A DNA stretch of 64,000 bases from Rhabdophis nuchalis (Eukaryota > Chordata > Lepidosauria > Squamata > Natricidae). How positions within the stretch are numbered: the stretch's first letter is position 1; the number at the start of each line of letters is the position of its first letter. Location: the NCBI GenBank assembly GCA_039707465.1, contig CM077648.1, positions 17,109,619 to 17,173,618 on the forward strand, in the 5' to 3' direction. Below, piece after piece: positions 1 to 8,940 of the stretch. The position numbers and the translations under genes are program-made. The notes under the pieces were generated by a model that was not told where the DNA came from, did not search any database, and worked only from the letters and a program-made list of their open reading frames with translations.

Positions 1-664
1 TTTACATAAGTAATGCTTTATAAGTCATAATAGTGAGTTCAAGTAGCATTTGGGAAAACATAAAATAACAATTCATGATTTATGTTTCTATGTTTAGATA
101 TTTTTGGGGTTTTGTGGTAGTAATACGCTAGGACAGTGATGGCAAACCTTTTGTGGCTTGCGTGCCAAACGCAGGGGAAGCGCAGGTGGGAGGGATGCAT
201 GGGAGTGCCACACCCATTATGCTATGTGCGTAGTCCCCCCTGCATGCAAACATGCGCGACCAGCCCCCCCCTGCTTTTGGCGCTGTGTTTTTGCCCTCTG
301 TAGGCTCCAAAGACTTTCAAGGAGCCTGGGGAGGGCGAAAACAGCCCCTCCCCCAGAGGCCCTCCGAAGGCTTCAGGAGCTTACCTGAAGCCTCTGGAGC
401 ACGGAAAACCAGCCCTCCAGGCAAACCAGAAATTCAGGAGCGGACTTCTGGGTTGCTCGTAGGGCCGATTTTAGCCCTCCAAGCATTCAGGAGCCCTCAG
501 GAGGCTTCCCTGAAGGCTCCGGAGGGCAAAACACGACACTACAAGCAAACCGGAATGGTTGTGTTTTGTCATTTGCAGGGAACAGAAGCTCACAAAAGAA
601 ACGCCACAGAGATCTGACCTGGAGCGATGTCAATGCATGCCAGCAGAAAGGGCTCTGTGTGCCA

Positions 665-755
665 CAATACAATACAATACAATACAATACAATACAATAC
701 AATACAATACAATACAATACAATACAATACAATACAATACAATACAATACAATAC
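665..755. repeat. (AATAC)n microsatellite
   Basis: About 18 nearly perfect AATAC units that form the 3' tail of the CR1 fragment, read as (GTATT)n on its strand. A related tail, (ATTGT)n, ends the CR1 copy at 47128. Confidence 0.95.
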
Positions 756-1007
756 CCGAGTTGGAAGGGACCTTGTAGGTCTTCTAGTCCAACCCCCTGC
801 GTGGGCAGGAACCTTATACCATTTCAGACAAATGGCTATCTAACATCTTCTTAAAGACTTCCAGGATTGGGGCATTCACAACTTCTGGAGGCAAGCTATT
901 CCAGAGGTTAATTGTTGTAACTGTCAGGAAATTTCTTCTTAGTTCTAAGTTGCTTCTCTCCTTGATTAGTTTCCACCCATTGCTTCTTGTCCTGCCCCCC
1001 TCTGACA
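665..1007 (-). mobile_element. CR1-type LINE 3' end with (AATAC)n tail
   Basis: On the - strand this encodes the C-terminus of a CR1-clade reverse transcriptase ORF (motifs RRNFLTV, LWNSLPPEVVNAP, FKKMLDSHL, residues of a ~67-aa frame at 814-1017). It is followed by the 3' UTR 'gttggactagaagacctacaa' type sequence and a pentanucleotide tail. A 9-bp direct repeat TGTGTGCCA at 656-664 and 1008-1016 brackets it, so it inserted into the hAT MITE around it. It is strongly 5' truncated. Confidence 0.85.
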
Positions 1008-1041
1008 TGTGTGCCATAGATTCACCATCACGGCTCTAGGA

Positions 1042-1503
1042 CCCATGACTCCCAATGAATTGAAATTTTCTAAAGTTGTGGCCACTTCAGTGCTGTGCTG
1101 CTATAATCAGCTGCAGTCAGCTGATGGTTTCAGATGCTTCCTGCCAGCTTCCTATAATGAAATTCAGTGGAGAATCCTGTAGGAAGTTGGAAGTCATTCC
1201 AGTTCCCAGTACTTTTTTGCTTGCCTATGGTCATTCTGTTTGTCTGTTGAGGAAATTTTTAAATGATGATACCATAGGTCACAAGTTGTCTTGCAATAAT
1301 CAAAACTAATTTTTATAAACTGATTTTTTTTAAAAAAATTCAACCTATCCCAAATTCTTCCTTAAAGGACATGGTTTTTCATCAGTTAACAGAATTCATC
1401 TAAACTATAGTCATTAATGATAATATAATTATATAAAGCATTGGATATATCCAATCCCTATCTCTACAAAGATATTGTTATTCTGTAGACATGTACAAAG
1501 TTG
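1042..1503. other. intronic sequence, nothing recognised
   Basis: AT-rich sequence between two CR1-bearing blocks. No reading frame, splice-site-bounded exon or repeat family was recognised. Confidence 0.5.
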
Positions 1504-2030
1504 TCTGCAGAATAGAATAGAATAGAATAGAAGAGAAGAGAAGAGTTGGAAAAGACCTGGGAGGCCTTCTAGTCCAACCCCTTGGCTGCACCACTTCAGA
1601 CAAATAGTTATCCAACATCTTCTTAAAAACTTCCAATTTTGAAGCATTTACAACCTCTGGAGGCAAGTTCTTCCACTGATTAATTGTTCTAACTATCAGG
1701 AAATTTCTCCTCAGTTCTAAGTTGCTTCTTTCCTTGATTAGTTTCTACCCATTGCTTCTTGTTGTACCCTCAGGTGCTTTGGAGAATAGTTTGACTCCCT
1801 CTTCCCTGAGATATTGGAACACTGCTATCATGTCTCCCCTAGTCCTTCTTTTCACGAAACTAGACATACCCAGTTCCTGCAACTGTTCTTTATATGTTTT
1901 AGCCGCGAGTCCCCTAATCATCTTTCTAGTGTCTCCTCATCTTTTTTACATCATGGCGACCAAAATGGAATACAGTATTCCAAGTGTGGCCTTACCGAGG
2001 CATTATAAAGTGATATTAACGCTTCATGTG
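1504..2030 (-). mobile_element. CR1-type LINE 3' end with (AATAG)n/(AAGAG)n tail
   Basis: Reading from 2030 down to 1504, the sequence matches the CR1 copies at 665 and 47128 segment by segment: GTLGIPYSILVAM-like 5' part, then MSSF/K-RR, then 'gaagcaatgggtagaaac', then PPEVVNASKLEVFKKML, then the 'ggttggactagaaggcc' 3' UTR. The tail is four AATAG units grading into AAGAG units (1509-1545). Frameshifts and stops make it non-coding. Confidence 0.85.
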
Positions 2031-2049
2031 AAGAAGTGAATTTGATTGA

Positions 2050-2530
2050 TGGTGGGTGGCTTATCTGGAACCCTCAGGGGGTAAATATTCTGGCGGGGTC
2101 CAGGAGGAGGGCCTTTTCTGCTGTTGCTCCTACCCTCTGGAACATCCTAACTCCAATGTAAGATTGTACTCAACCCTCCTCTCTTTTCATATGGCCTTTG
2201 CCAGTTGGATTGGGGATCCAGTGGGGGAACAGCATAGACAGTTGATTGAGAAATAACATACCCCACCGCCCCCACTCCACCCACAGACTCCCCATGTGTC
2301 TTGGGCTGTAAGGTTAATTTTAACTTTTTATTTTTTGGTTTAGATGTAACTTTATTCCGCCAAGAGGAATTACCTCATGGTAAGATGGGCGGCCAACAAA
2401 ATAAATAAAAAATAAAAATAAAGTTAGGTTAGGTTAGGTTAGGTTAGGTTAGGTTAGATAAGGTAAGGTAAGGTAGAGTAGAGTAGAGTAGAGTAGAGTA
2501 GAGTAGAGTAGAGTAGAGTAGAGTAGAGTA
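2050..2530 (+). mobile_element. degenerate L2-like LINE 3' end with mixed pentamer tail
   Basis: The + strand has a decayed C-terminal motif (ARRRAFSAVAPTLWN-like, about 2096-2146), a 3' UTR ending 'gggcggccaacaaaataaataaa' and a tail that changes unit along its length: TTAGG about x6 (2426-2457), TAAGG x3, then GAGTA about x11 (to 2530). The opposite orientation to its neighbours makes it an independent insertion. Confidence 0.6.
2426..2530. repeat. (TTAGG)n-(TAAGG)n-(GAGTA)n compound microsatellite
   Basis: Three pentamer types in series, each one base change from the next. TTAGG is the arthropod telomere unit, but here it is plainly the tail of a LINE 3' end, not a telomere. Confidence 0.9.
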
Positions 2531-2910
2531 AATAATAGTATATTAAATAGTCAATGTGGGGCTCTTTCAAAAATGCATTCTAGCACATTTGTGGTATCTC
2601 TAATAACTTAGTACATCTAATGAATTAGTACATCTAATAAATTAGTACACACATGGCTTTAATATTTAAAGCATCAGCAATGAATATATAGGTCTTGTAT
2701 CAAAATTTAAACTGACTGACTGTCCTGTTTATTTATTAAGTTATAATAAATAACTTATTGAGTGGGTAGCTCCCACTCAAAAATTAAAACAACCTAAGAA
2801 CCATACTAAAACTATGAAAACTAAACCCATTCAAAATATAGATGGTTACATCTTGGGATATTTTGAAAATTTCCTGAAGGCTTGAAAAGCTAAAATCATT
2901 TTTTTATGTT

Positions 2911-3517
2911 AATAATAATAATAATAATAATAATTTTATTTCTAACCCGCTCTCTCTCCCCGAAGGGACTCGAGGCGGGGCACAGGGAAATTAAAACAAT
3001 AAAAACAACAAAATACAAAAATAAGAACAATAAATATAAGATAAAAACAAATTAAACAGTTAATCCTGCGCTAAAATCTCCCAATTAATTACTAAAAATT
3101 CACCCTAACCATAAAAGAGACTACCCTAGGCCGGCTAAGCGAAAAAGATGTGTTTTTAATTTTAGGCGGAAGGAACGGAGGTCCGTGGTTGTTCTAATGT
3201 CGGGGGGAAGGTTGTTCCAGAGGGCTGGGCCCACCACAGAGAAGGCCCTTCCCCTGGGCGTCGCCCGCTGACAGAGTCTAGTGGACCGCACCCGGAGAAG
3301 TCCCTCTCTATGGGAGCGGATCGGCCGTGAGGATGTATGGGGCAGGATCCGATCCCGCAGATAGCTAGGTCCCGAGCCATGGAGCGCTTTAAAGATGACA
3401 ACTAACACCTTGAAGCACACCCGAAAGACGACAGGCAGCCAGTGCAGCTCGCACAAGAGCGGTGTTACATGGGTAAACCTTGAGGTTCCCATTATTACTC
3501 GCGCGGCTGCATTCTGT
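2911..3517 (-). mobile_element. L2-type LINE, 5'-truncated, (ATT)n tail
   Basis: Encodes, on the - strand at 3121-3492, the last 123 residues of an L2 reverse transcriptase ORF: TPLLCELHWLPV, RDRILPHTS, SHREGLLRV, RGRAFSVVGPALWNNLP, LKLKTHLFRLAGLG. The 3' UTR has the 'ctcgagtcccttcgg' box and ends in a (AAT)8 tail (+ strand 2911-2933). The element breaks off at 'gcattctg' near 3517. Confidence 0.9.
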
Positions 3518-4038
3518 TACTTTAAACATGATTTATTTTGATAGATATATCATTTATTAATCTATTTATCCATCTTTCTAAATATATGAGCAGGTCTGTC
3601 AAACTTTACAGAAGATTTCAGCAAACTGTAATAAATTCTACAACTCTTGTTTGTTTAAATGAGGAATGTGAGAGTTTTTGAAACTGTAGTAATTCAGTCT
3701 CCTTTTATGCCAACAGCCTTGTGAAGGTGATATATTAAAGCCAGTATTGAAAATTAAAGATTCAAGCTGTGAACTCAAAATACTTTTGTTGAAATGTTTC
3801 ATTAATTTGAGGAAATTCACATCAGTACAGAATCTTTGAAACAAAACTGCTGACAAATTGATTATTTTTCAGTCTTTTGAAACATTTGTACGATGAATGA
3901 GTGAATAGGATCTAAGATCTGGTTAATTAAATTTGTATGTCACAATCACAGCATTATCAGCATTGAATTTCTAAATGTTTTCTGCTTTACCAACAATTCT
4001 AGTAATAGGGTAGCAGAAAATGACTGGTTCAGATGTCA
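3518..4038. other. intronic sequence, nothing recognised
   Basis: AT-rich single-copy-looking DNA with no supported exon or repeat. Confidence 0.5.
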
Positions 4039-4046
4039 TGCTAGAC

Positions 4047-4367
4047 GAGTGATGGAAAACCTTTTCGGGTGCTGAAAAGGGAGTGCACTCGTCAGGGATG
4101 CAAACCCGAAGAGGAGGGCATGCGTACACCAGGAAATGAACTTCCAGTCTCCAGTATGTGCACTTCCGGGTTCCAGTGTGCACTTCCGGTTTCTGGTGCG
4201 CACACTTCCCGTTTCCGACGTGCATGCACGTGCGATGATCAGCTGGCCGGCACGTGTGCACACGCCAGAAAACGGAAGACCCAGAAGAATAAGTGAGGCT
4301 ACGCATGTCAGGCAATATGGCTCTGCATGCCACTTTGGGCACGCGTGCCATAGGTTTGCCATTACGG
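4047..4367 (+). mobile_element. hAT-type MITE, copy 2 (complete, 321 bp)
   Basis: Same family as 134-1033, without later insertions. Ends GAGTGATGG...CCATTACGG. Target duplication TGCTAGAC (4039-4046) and TGGTAGAC (4368-4375), 7 of 8. The interior has alternating 'cacttccggttt' and 'gcacgtgtgcacacg' units and is shorter than in other copies. Confidence 0.75.
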
Positions 4368-4375
4368 TGGTAGAC

Positions 4376-4904
4376 CGCTTTAAGGTCAAAAATTTCAATT
4401 TTCAATTTCCGCACATTAAGGGTGCTCAAAAGTTGCGACACACCTTGGGGATTGTAAATATATTTTGGTTACTGTAATATAATTTAGATGTGCTTGGTAA
4501 TTAACTACATAAATATCATAACTTCTTAATGTTTTGTTTGTTTCATTATGTATAACTATTATTACTTTTTTGATAAATAATATTGGCTGGATCCCCCAAA
4601 TACCTCAAGTATTAGGGCATGGATGTCAGGAGCAAATAATCATATCCAAATCCCACCCATCAAGCTGGCAGTAGTCAGCTGATTACTTTTTTGTTCTATG
4701 CCTGTTATACAGGAATCTCCTCTAGACTGGTAGCTTTCGCACGAGAATTACTAGATAAGGCTCTAATGTATTTAGAGAGGGTCATATTTAGCCCTCTTGT
4801 GTTTATTTAGAGACTGGGCTAATTCTGTACTTGATCCCACCTCTCAACTGGGTTGGCTGCTTTCTAACATGGATAATAAATCACAGTAGCTAAAATTCAT
4901 TCCA
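4376..4904. other. intronic sequence, nothing recognised
   Basis: No exon, frame or repeat family recognised between the MITE and the next transposon. Confidence 0.4.
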
Positions 4905-5629
4905 GATCATCCATGATTTATGACCATAATTCGGACTGTAACTTCTATCACTAAGCACAGCTATTGTTAAGTGAGATACCCCCAATTTTTCAATCTTTTT
5001 TTGGCCAGGGTCATTAAGCAAATCATGGTGCTTGTTAAGTGTGTCATTCAACTGTTAAATAAAACTGGTTTTCCCCATTGACTTTTGTCAGAGTTTGTTG
5101 CAGAAAAATCTAAACCAGAGAGCACACACAGATAACTGATTCAGCTGGATTCATTAACTTCTTTATATACATAATAATAGATGAATAAATGTACAATACC
5201 AATAGTGGATTCTTTCAATGTGGTAGAAGTTACAAGCAGAACACAAGTAGGAGAGAACAGTTAGTTTCATTTCAGAGTTCAGAGCAGACAGTGTAGTTTC
5301 AGTTCTGATTCTCAGCGCAGACTCAGATCTGTTTAAGCTCCTATTGGCTGACTCAGTTGCTATGCCTATTCATTGGCTGACCTTGTTACCATGTCTCTCC
5401 CAGTCATGAATATTCTAACAACTTCGCTTGTTGAAAACTGGTTGGGAAGGCCACAAGTAATGATCCTATGATCCCGGAACACCATAACCATGCCATTTGC
5501 CAAGCACCCAACATTTGATCACGTGGCCATAGTAACACTGCAATAGTCGTAAATGCAAAGATAGATCACAACCACTTCTTTCAATATTGCCAGGATTTTG
5601 AATGGTTGTAACTCGAGGATTATCTGCAG
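4905..5629 (+). mobile_element. decayed DNA transposon (type with TIR CAGGTAGTCCTCGACTTACG), split by a solo LTR
   Basis: Recognised from characteristic phrases of a common squamate MITE: 'attgttaagtgagat', 'cattaagcaaatca', 'ccccattgactt', 'gatcccggaacacc', 'catttgatcacgtggccat' and the closing end 'gtaactcgaggatta'. The left end is too decayed to place exactly. Positions 5086-5420 are an LTR inserted in its middle; joining the flanks restores the family order (...ccattgactt / cgcttgttg...). Related copies: 14572 and 55596. Confidence 0.6.
5086..5420 (-). mobile_element. solo LTR of an endogenous retrovirus, copy A
   Basis: A 335-bp element with TG...CA ends (TGTTAGAATA...CTCTGACA on the - strand). 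It carries a CCAAT box and a TATATAAAG box toward its 3' third, and is flanked by ACTTT / ACTTC, a 5-bp target duplication (4 of 5). It lies inside the older MITE. A diverged second copy is at 42466-42802. No gag, pol or env sequence adjoins it, so it is a solo LTR left by recombination. Confidence 0.7.
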
Positions 5630-6085
5630 TAGCCAACCCAACTACACTAACATTTAGAATCACAGGTAAAACCAGGGAAGTGAAAAGGGGGAGAATTATG
5701 GTGCAATGCTAACATGATTCACCTATCTGTTACTGAAAACAGATGGGAAGCAGCCAGAGTGAAGGGAAATATGCATGTTATGTTTCATATGACAGTGTGT
5801 ATAGGTATCTTAAAATTATCTATGTATATTTTTAACCAGCTTTTGTGGATTTAACGTGCATGCATCAAGTGTCTACTTATATCAATATTCCTTTTTCTTG
5901 TTAAAAGCTGAAAATATACAACAGATTAATTTGCCAGTGCTGAAGTAAGCAGGCCTTTGCTTCAAGTACCATTAACAATAATCTGTTACAAAACTTAACA
6001 GCAGAAGCATCTAGTTTTATTAGCAAGAAAAGTATCTGCTCAGATACTTCTAGTGTTAGAATTGAATGCTGATGTTGAAAATGAG
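5630..6085. other. intronic sequence, nothing recognised
   Basis: No supported feature seen. Confidence 0.4.
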
Positions 6086-6087
6086 TA

Positions 6088-6539
6088 CCGTATTTTTCGG
6101 AGTATAAGATACACCTTTTTCCCTCAAAAAAGAGGCGGAAAATCCAGGTGCCCTTTATACACTGAATACAGCATTTTTTTTTGCCTCCTGAAGCCGCGCC
6201 CCCTTCACCAAAATGGCCGTGCAGAGCCTTTAGGAGGCTTACAGAGTGCTCCTGGGGGCTGGGGAGGGCAGGAATCAGCAAAAAAAGGGCTGTTTCCTGC
6301 TCAATTTTGCCCCCCCCCAGTCCCCAGGAGCACTCTATAAGTCCCCTAAAGTCTATTCATGCCCTTTTTTTGAAAAAAAAATGGGCCTGTTTTTGTGAAA
6401 AAATGGGCCCGTTTTTGTGAAAAAATGGGCCGTTTTTGGGAGGTTTGCAGAGTGCAAAAACTTTTTTTTTTTAAATTTGCTTTTTCAAAACCTTGGTGCA
6501 TCTTATACTCCAGTTCATCTTATACTCCAAAAAATACGG
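6088..6539 (+). mobile_element. Tc1/mariner-like MITE, copy 1 (452 bp)
   Basis: Ends CCGTATTTTTCGGAGTATAA...CTTATACTCCAAAAAATACGG form inverted repeats. The left target is TA (6086-6087), the right has decayed to CA. A second, inner copy of 'cttatactcc' lies 17 bases before the right end. The interior is GC-rich with 'aaaatgggcc' repeated about 17 bases apart (6380-6430). No transposase is encoded. Related copies at 8177 and 59246 both keep TA on each side. Confidence 0.7.
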
Positions 6540-6541
6540 CA

Positions 6542-7438
6542 TTTTCAAGTAGTTTTGAAAGTTATATGAACAACATGGACTAAAATTTTCATTATCTGCA
6601 ATTTGATATAAGGAAGCATGCATAAGATGTTTCTTTATATCAAACTATAATGTGGACATTGCTGACTGCTCAGAATTTTTAAATTAATCACCCCCAAACT
6701 ATTATTCTCCCGTCTGTTATTCACATGAAGCATGCCTCTAAGCAAGAATGGTGATTTGTGCAAATGCTTAAGTAGAAACCTGAAATATTTTACTTCACCA
6801 CAGACACCAAGCTATTTGAAAGTTCGGCATTTTATTTTTTATTTCTGTTCCTTATTGGATTTTTTTAAAAAAATGTTATTGTGTCATTAAGTCAAATCTA
6901 ATAAAGTACTAACTGATTTTAATATGAGGGCTTAAGAATAGCTTAGTTGATTATAGAGGCATAATCACATGTTAAAGTGGAAATGGCTGATTTTGCGGAG
7001 CATATAGCAATAAATGACATGCGGGTACTTTCATATTAATCCTATCTATCATTTTTAGATTCAAAATGTAACATTATTTAGAAATCCGCTAGTATGATCT
7101 GAATAACTGATTATTAAAAATACATCCCTTTTTTCTCAAATTGGTAAGTCATATATTGAGCTATCAATAATAATTTGCAAGCAATGCAAATTAGCTTCCT
7201 CCTGCAGTTTTGTTTTATTGTTTTCGATCCAACATAACTGGAAGTTCACTTCTAATATAAATGCATAATACATAGAGACTCAGCACACCTGTGTTTTAAT
7301 GCTAATTTCTGCCATGCTCAACATTGAGGTGATTAGTTTATATTGTGAATTCAATGCATAATTATCATTTTAAAAAATTGTCTCACTCACGTGGCTTGCT
7401 TAAATCAAATTACAATCCCAACTTAGATCTTGATTCAG

Positions 7439-7440
<2 letters not shown>
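6542..7440. other. intronic sequence, nothing recognised
   Basis: AT-rich, no repeat family recognised and no exon supported. Confidence 0.5.

Positions 7441-7514
<74 letters not shown>
7438..7514. repeat. (TC)n dinucleotide microsatellite
   Basis: About 38 uninterrupted TC units, preceded by 'cttgattcagat'. Likely length-polymorphic. Confidence 0.97.
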
Positions 7515-7517
<3 letters not shown>

Positions 7518-7660
7518 TGGTTTTTTTTCAGCTGTGCCTTGAGCTAATTCCCAATTCCCAGCAATAATTAAAGTTGCCTCTGGGCTGTTTCTCAGTTATT
7601 CCATAAATGTAAGTTTGTACAGAACTCTCCTTTTACAAGCTATGAGATGTAAATAATATC

Positions 7661-7735
7661 CTTCCTTCCTTCCTTCCTTCCTTCCTTCCTTCCTTCCTTC
7701 CTTCCTTCCTTCCTTCCTTCCTTCTCTCCCTCCGT
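7661..7735. repeat. (TTCC)n tetranucleotide microsatellite
   Basis: About 16 TTCC units ending in degenerate CTCCCTCCGTCC. Confidence 0.95.
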
Positions 7736-7740
7736 CCCTC

Positions 7741-8174
7741 CTATATTATTCATAGGCTAGTAACAAAAACCCATCACATAAATCAAAACTTTCACTTCTA
7801 CTGTCGCGATGGAGAAGAACAGAGGTTTTTTTATACCCTTCAAGAATTGTTTAGGAAAGAAATACCATTCTGATGCTCAGAATGCAGCCTGTTCTTTTTT
7901 GTGGAAAGTCTGATACCAAACCACAATTTAAGTTGCCAAGGACACTCAAGCAGAAGAGTCCAGAAACCACATATGGCTTCTTATCATCTCTACCAGTTCT
8001 CATCTTTTCTACTGAAAGCTTGCCAGGCTGGTGATTTGCGTTTTATACAATGTGTCTGAGCACACATTTGCCAATATCTATAACCAATTGTCTCTTTTAT
8101 TGTTTTGTTTTATTTCGTTGTATTTGTTTTATTTTTTAATTGTTTTATTTCATTTCATTTCATTTTATTTATTT
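7741..8174. other. intronic sequence with T-rich (TTTCA)n-like stretch
   Basis: Unassigned sequence; 8098-8175 is low-complexity TTTTATTTCG/TTTCA repeat into which the next MITE inserted. Confidence 0.5.
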
Positions 8175-8176
8175 TA

Positions 8177-8456
8177 CCATATTTTTCAGAGTATAATATG
8201 CACCGGAGTATAAGGTTTTGAAGAGGCAAATTTTAAAAAAAAGTTTTTGCACTCTGCAAACCTCCCCAAAACGGCTTGTTTTTCGTGAAATGGGCCCATT
8301 TTTTTCCAAGCCTCCTAAAAGCTATGCACAGCCATTTTGGTGAAGGGGCGGGGTTTCAGGAGGCAAAAAAATGCTGTATTCAATGTATAAGACACACCCA
8401 GATTTTCAGCCTCTTTTTTGAGGGGAAAGGGTGCATCTTATACTCCGAAAATATGG
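8177..8456 (-). mobile_element. Tc1/mariner-like MITE, copy 2 (280 bp)
   Basis: Inverted ends CCATATTTTTCAGAGTATAA...CTTATACTCCGAAAATATGG, with TA on both sides (8175-8176 and 8457-8458). The interior matches the reverse complement of copy 1 ('actctgcaaacctcc', 'gtgaaatgggccc', 'ggcgggg'), so it lies in the opposite orientation. Confidence 0.8.
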
Positions 8457-8458
8457 TA

Positions 8459-8741
8459 TTTTATTTTATTATTTTTAATTGCAAGTCATTTTAGTCATCC
8501 TTGAACTCTAGAGAACTCTTAATCATTGACATTGTTATGAGATATGCAGATAATATGATGTAAATCTTGGGAATCTTTGCAAATTACATTTGTTATTTCT
8601 CAGTTATCCAAATTGCTTTTCAAAAAAGATTTTTTTTCCTATTATTTGACGGTAACATTCAAAATACAATACAGTCCATTTCATCCAAAGTTTGCTGAAT
8701 GGTACTTGTAAAATTGAAGCCTACTCAAGTACTGAAAGAAT
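8459..8741. other. intronic sequence, nothing recognised
   Basis: Short unassigned stretch between the MITE and the long L2. Confidence 0.4.
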
Positions 8742-8940
8742 TATTTTATTTATTTATTTTATTTATTTAAATTTATACCCCGCCCTTCTCCACAGAGGAC
8801 CCAGGGCGGCGCACAGGAAATTTAAAAAACATACAAAAATACAATAAATATAATTTTAAAAAACTATTAAATAACCCCATCCTGCGCTAAAACCAAATTT
8901 TAAAACCCAATTTAAAACTATCTTAAGTCCCCAAGGGAGG

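Larger units (their letters stand above)
134..1033 (+). mobile_element. hAT-type MITE, copy 1, interrupted by a CR1 end
   Basis: Non-autonomous DNA transposon with terminal inverted repeats CAGTGATGG...CCATCACGG. It is flanked by an 8-bp target-site duplication with a central TA, CGCTAGGA at 126-133 and CTCTAGGA at 1034-1041 (7 of 8 match), as expected for hAT. The GC-rich interior (about 180-655) carries imperfect internal units of the type 'aggagcytcctgaagcctcyggagggc'. Positions 665-1007 are a later CR1 insertion. Three more copies lie at 4047, 27145 and 37933. No transposase frame is present; hAT assignment rests on ends and TSD length. Confidence 0.75.

Noticed and set aside
487..843. 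Open frames rich in repeated YCIVL / QYNTI
   Set aside because: They are translations of the (AATAC)n microsatellite, not proteins.
2426..2457. (TTAGG)n as an interstitial telomere
   Set aside because: Vertebrate telomeres are TTAGGG; here TTAGG is one stage of a drifting pentamer tail of a LINE.
7345..7542. Ser-Leu repeat frame
   Set aside because: Translation of (TC)n; no splice or coding context.
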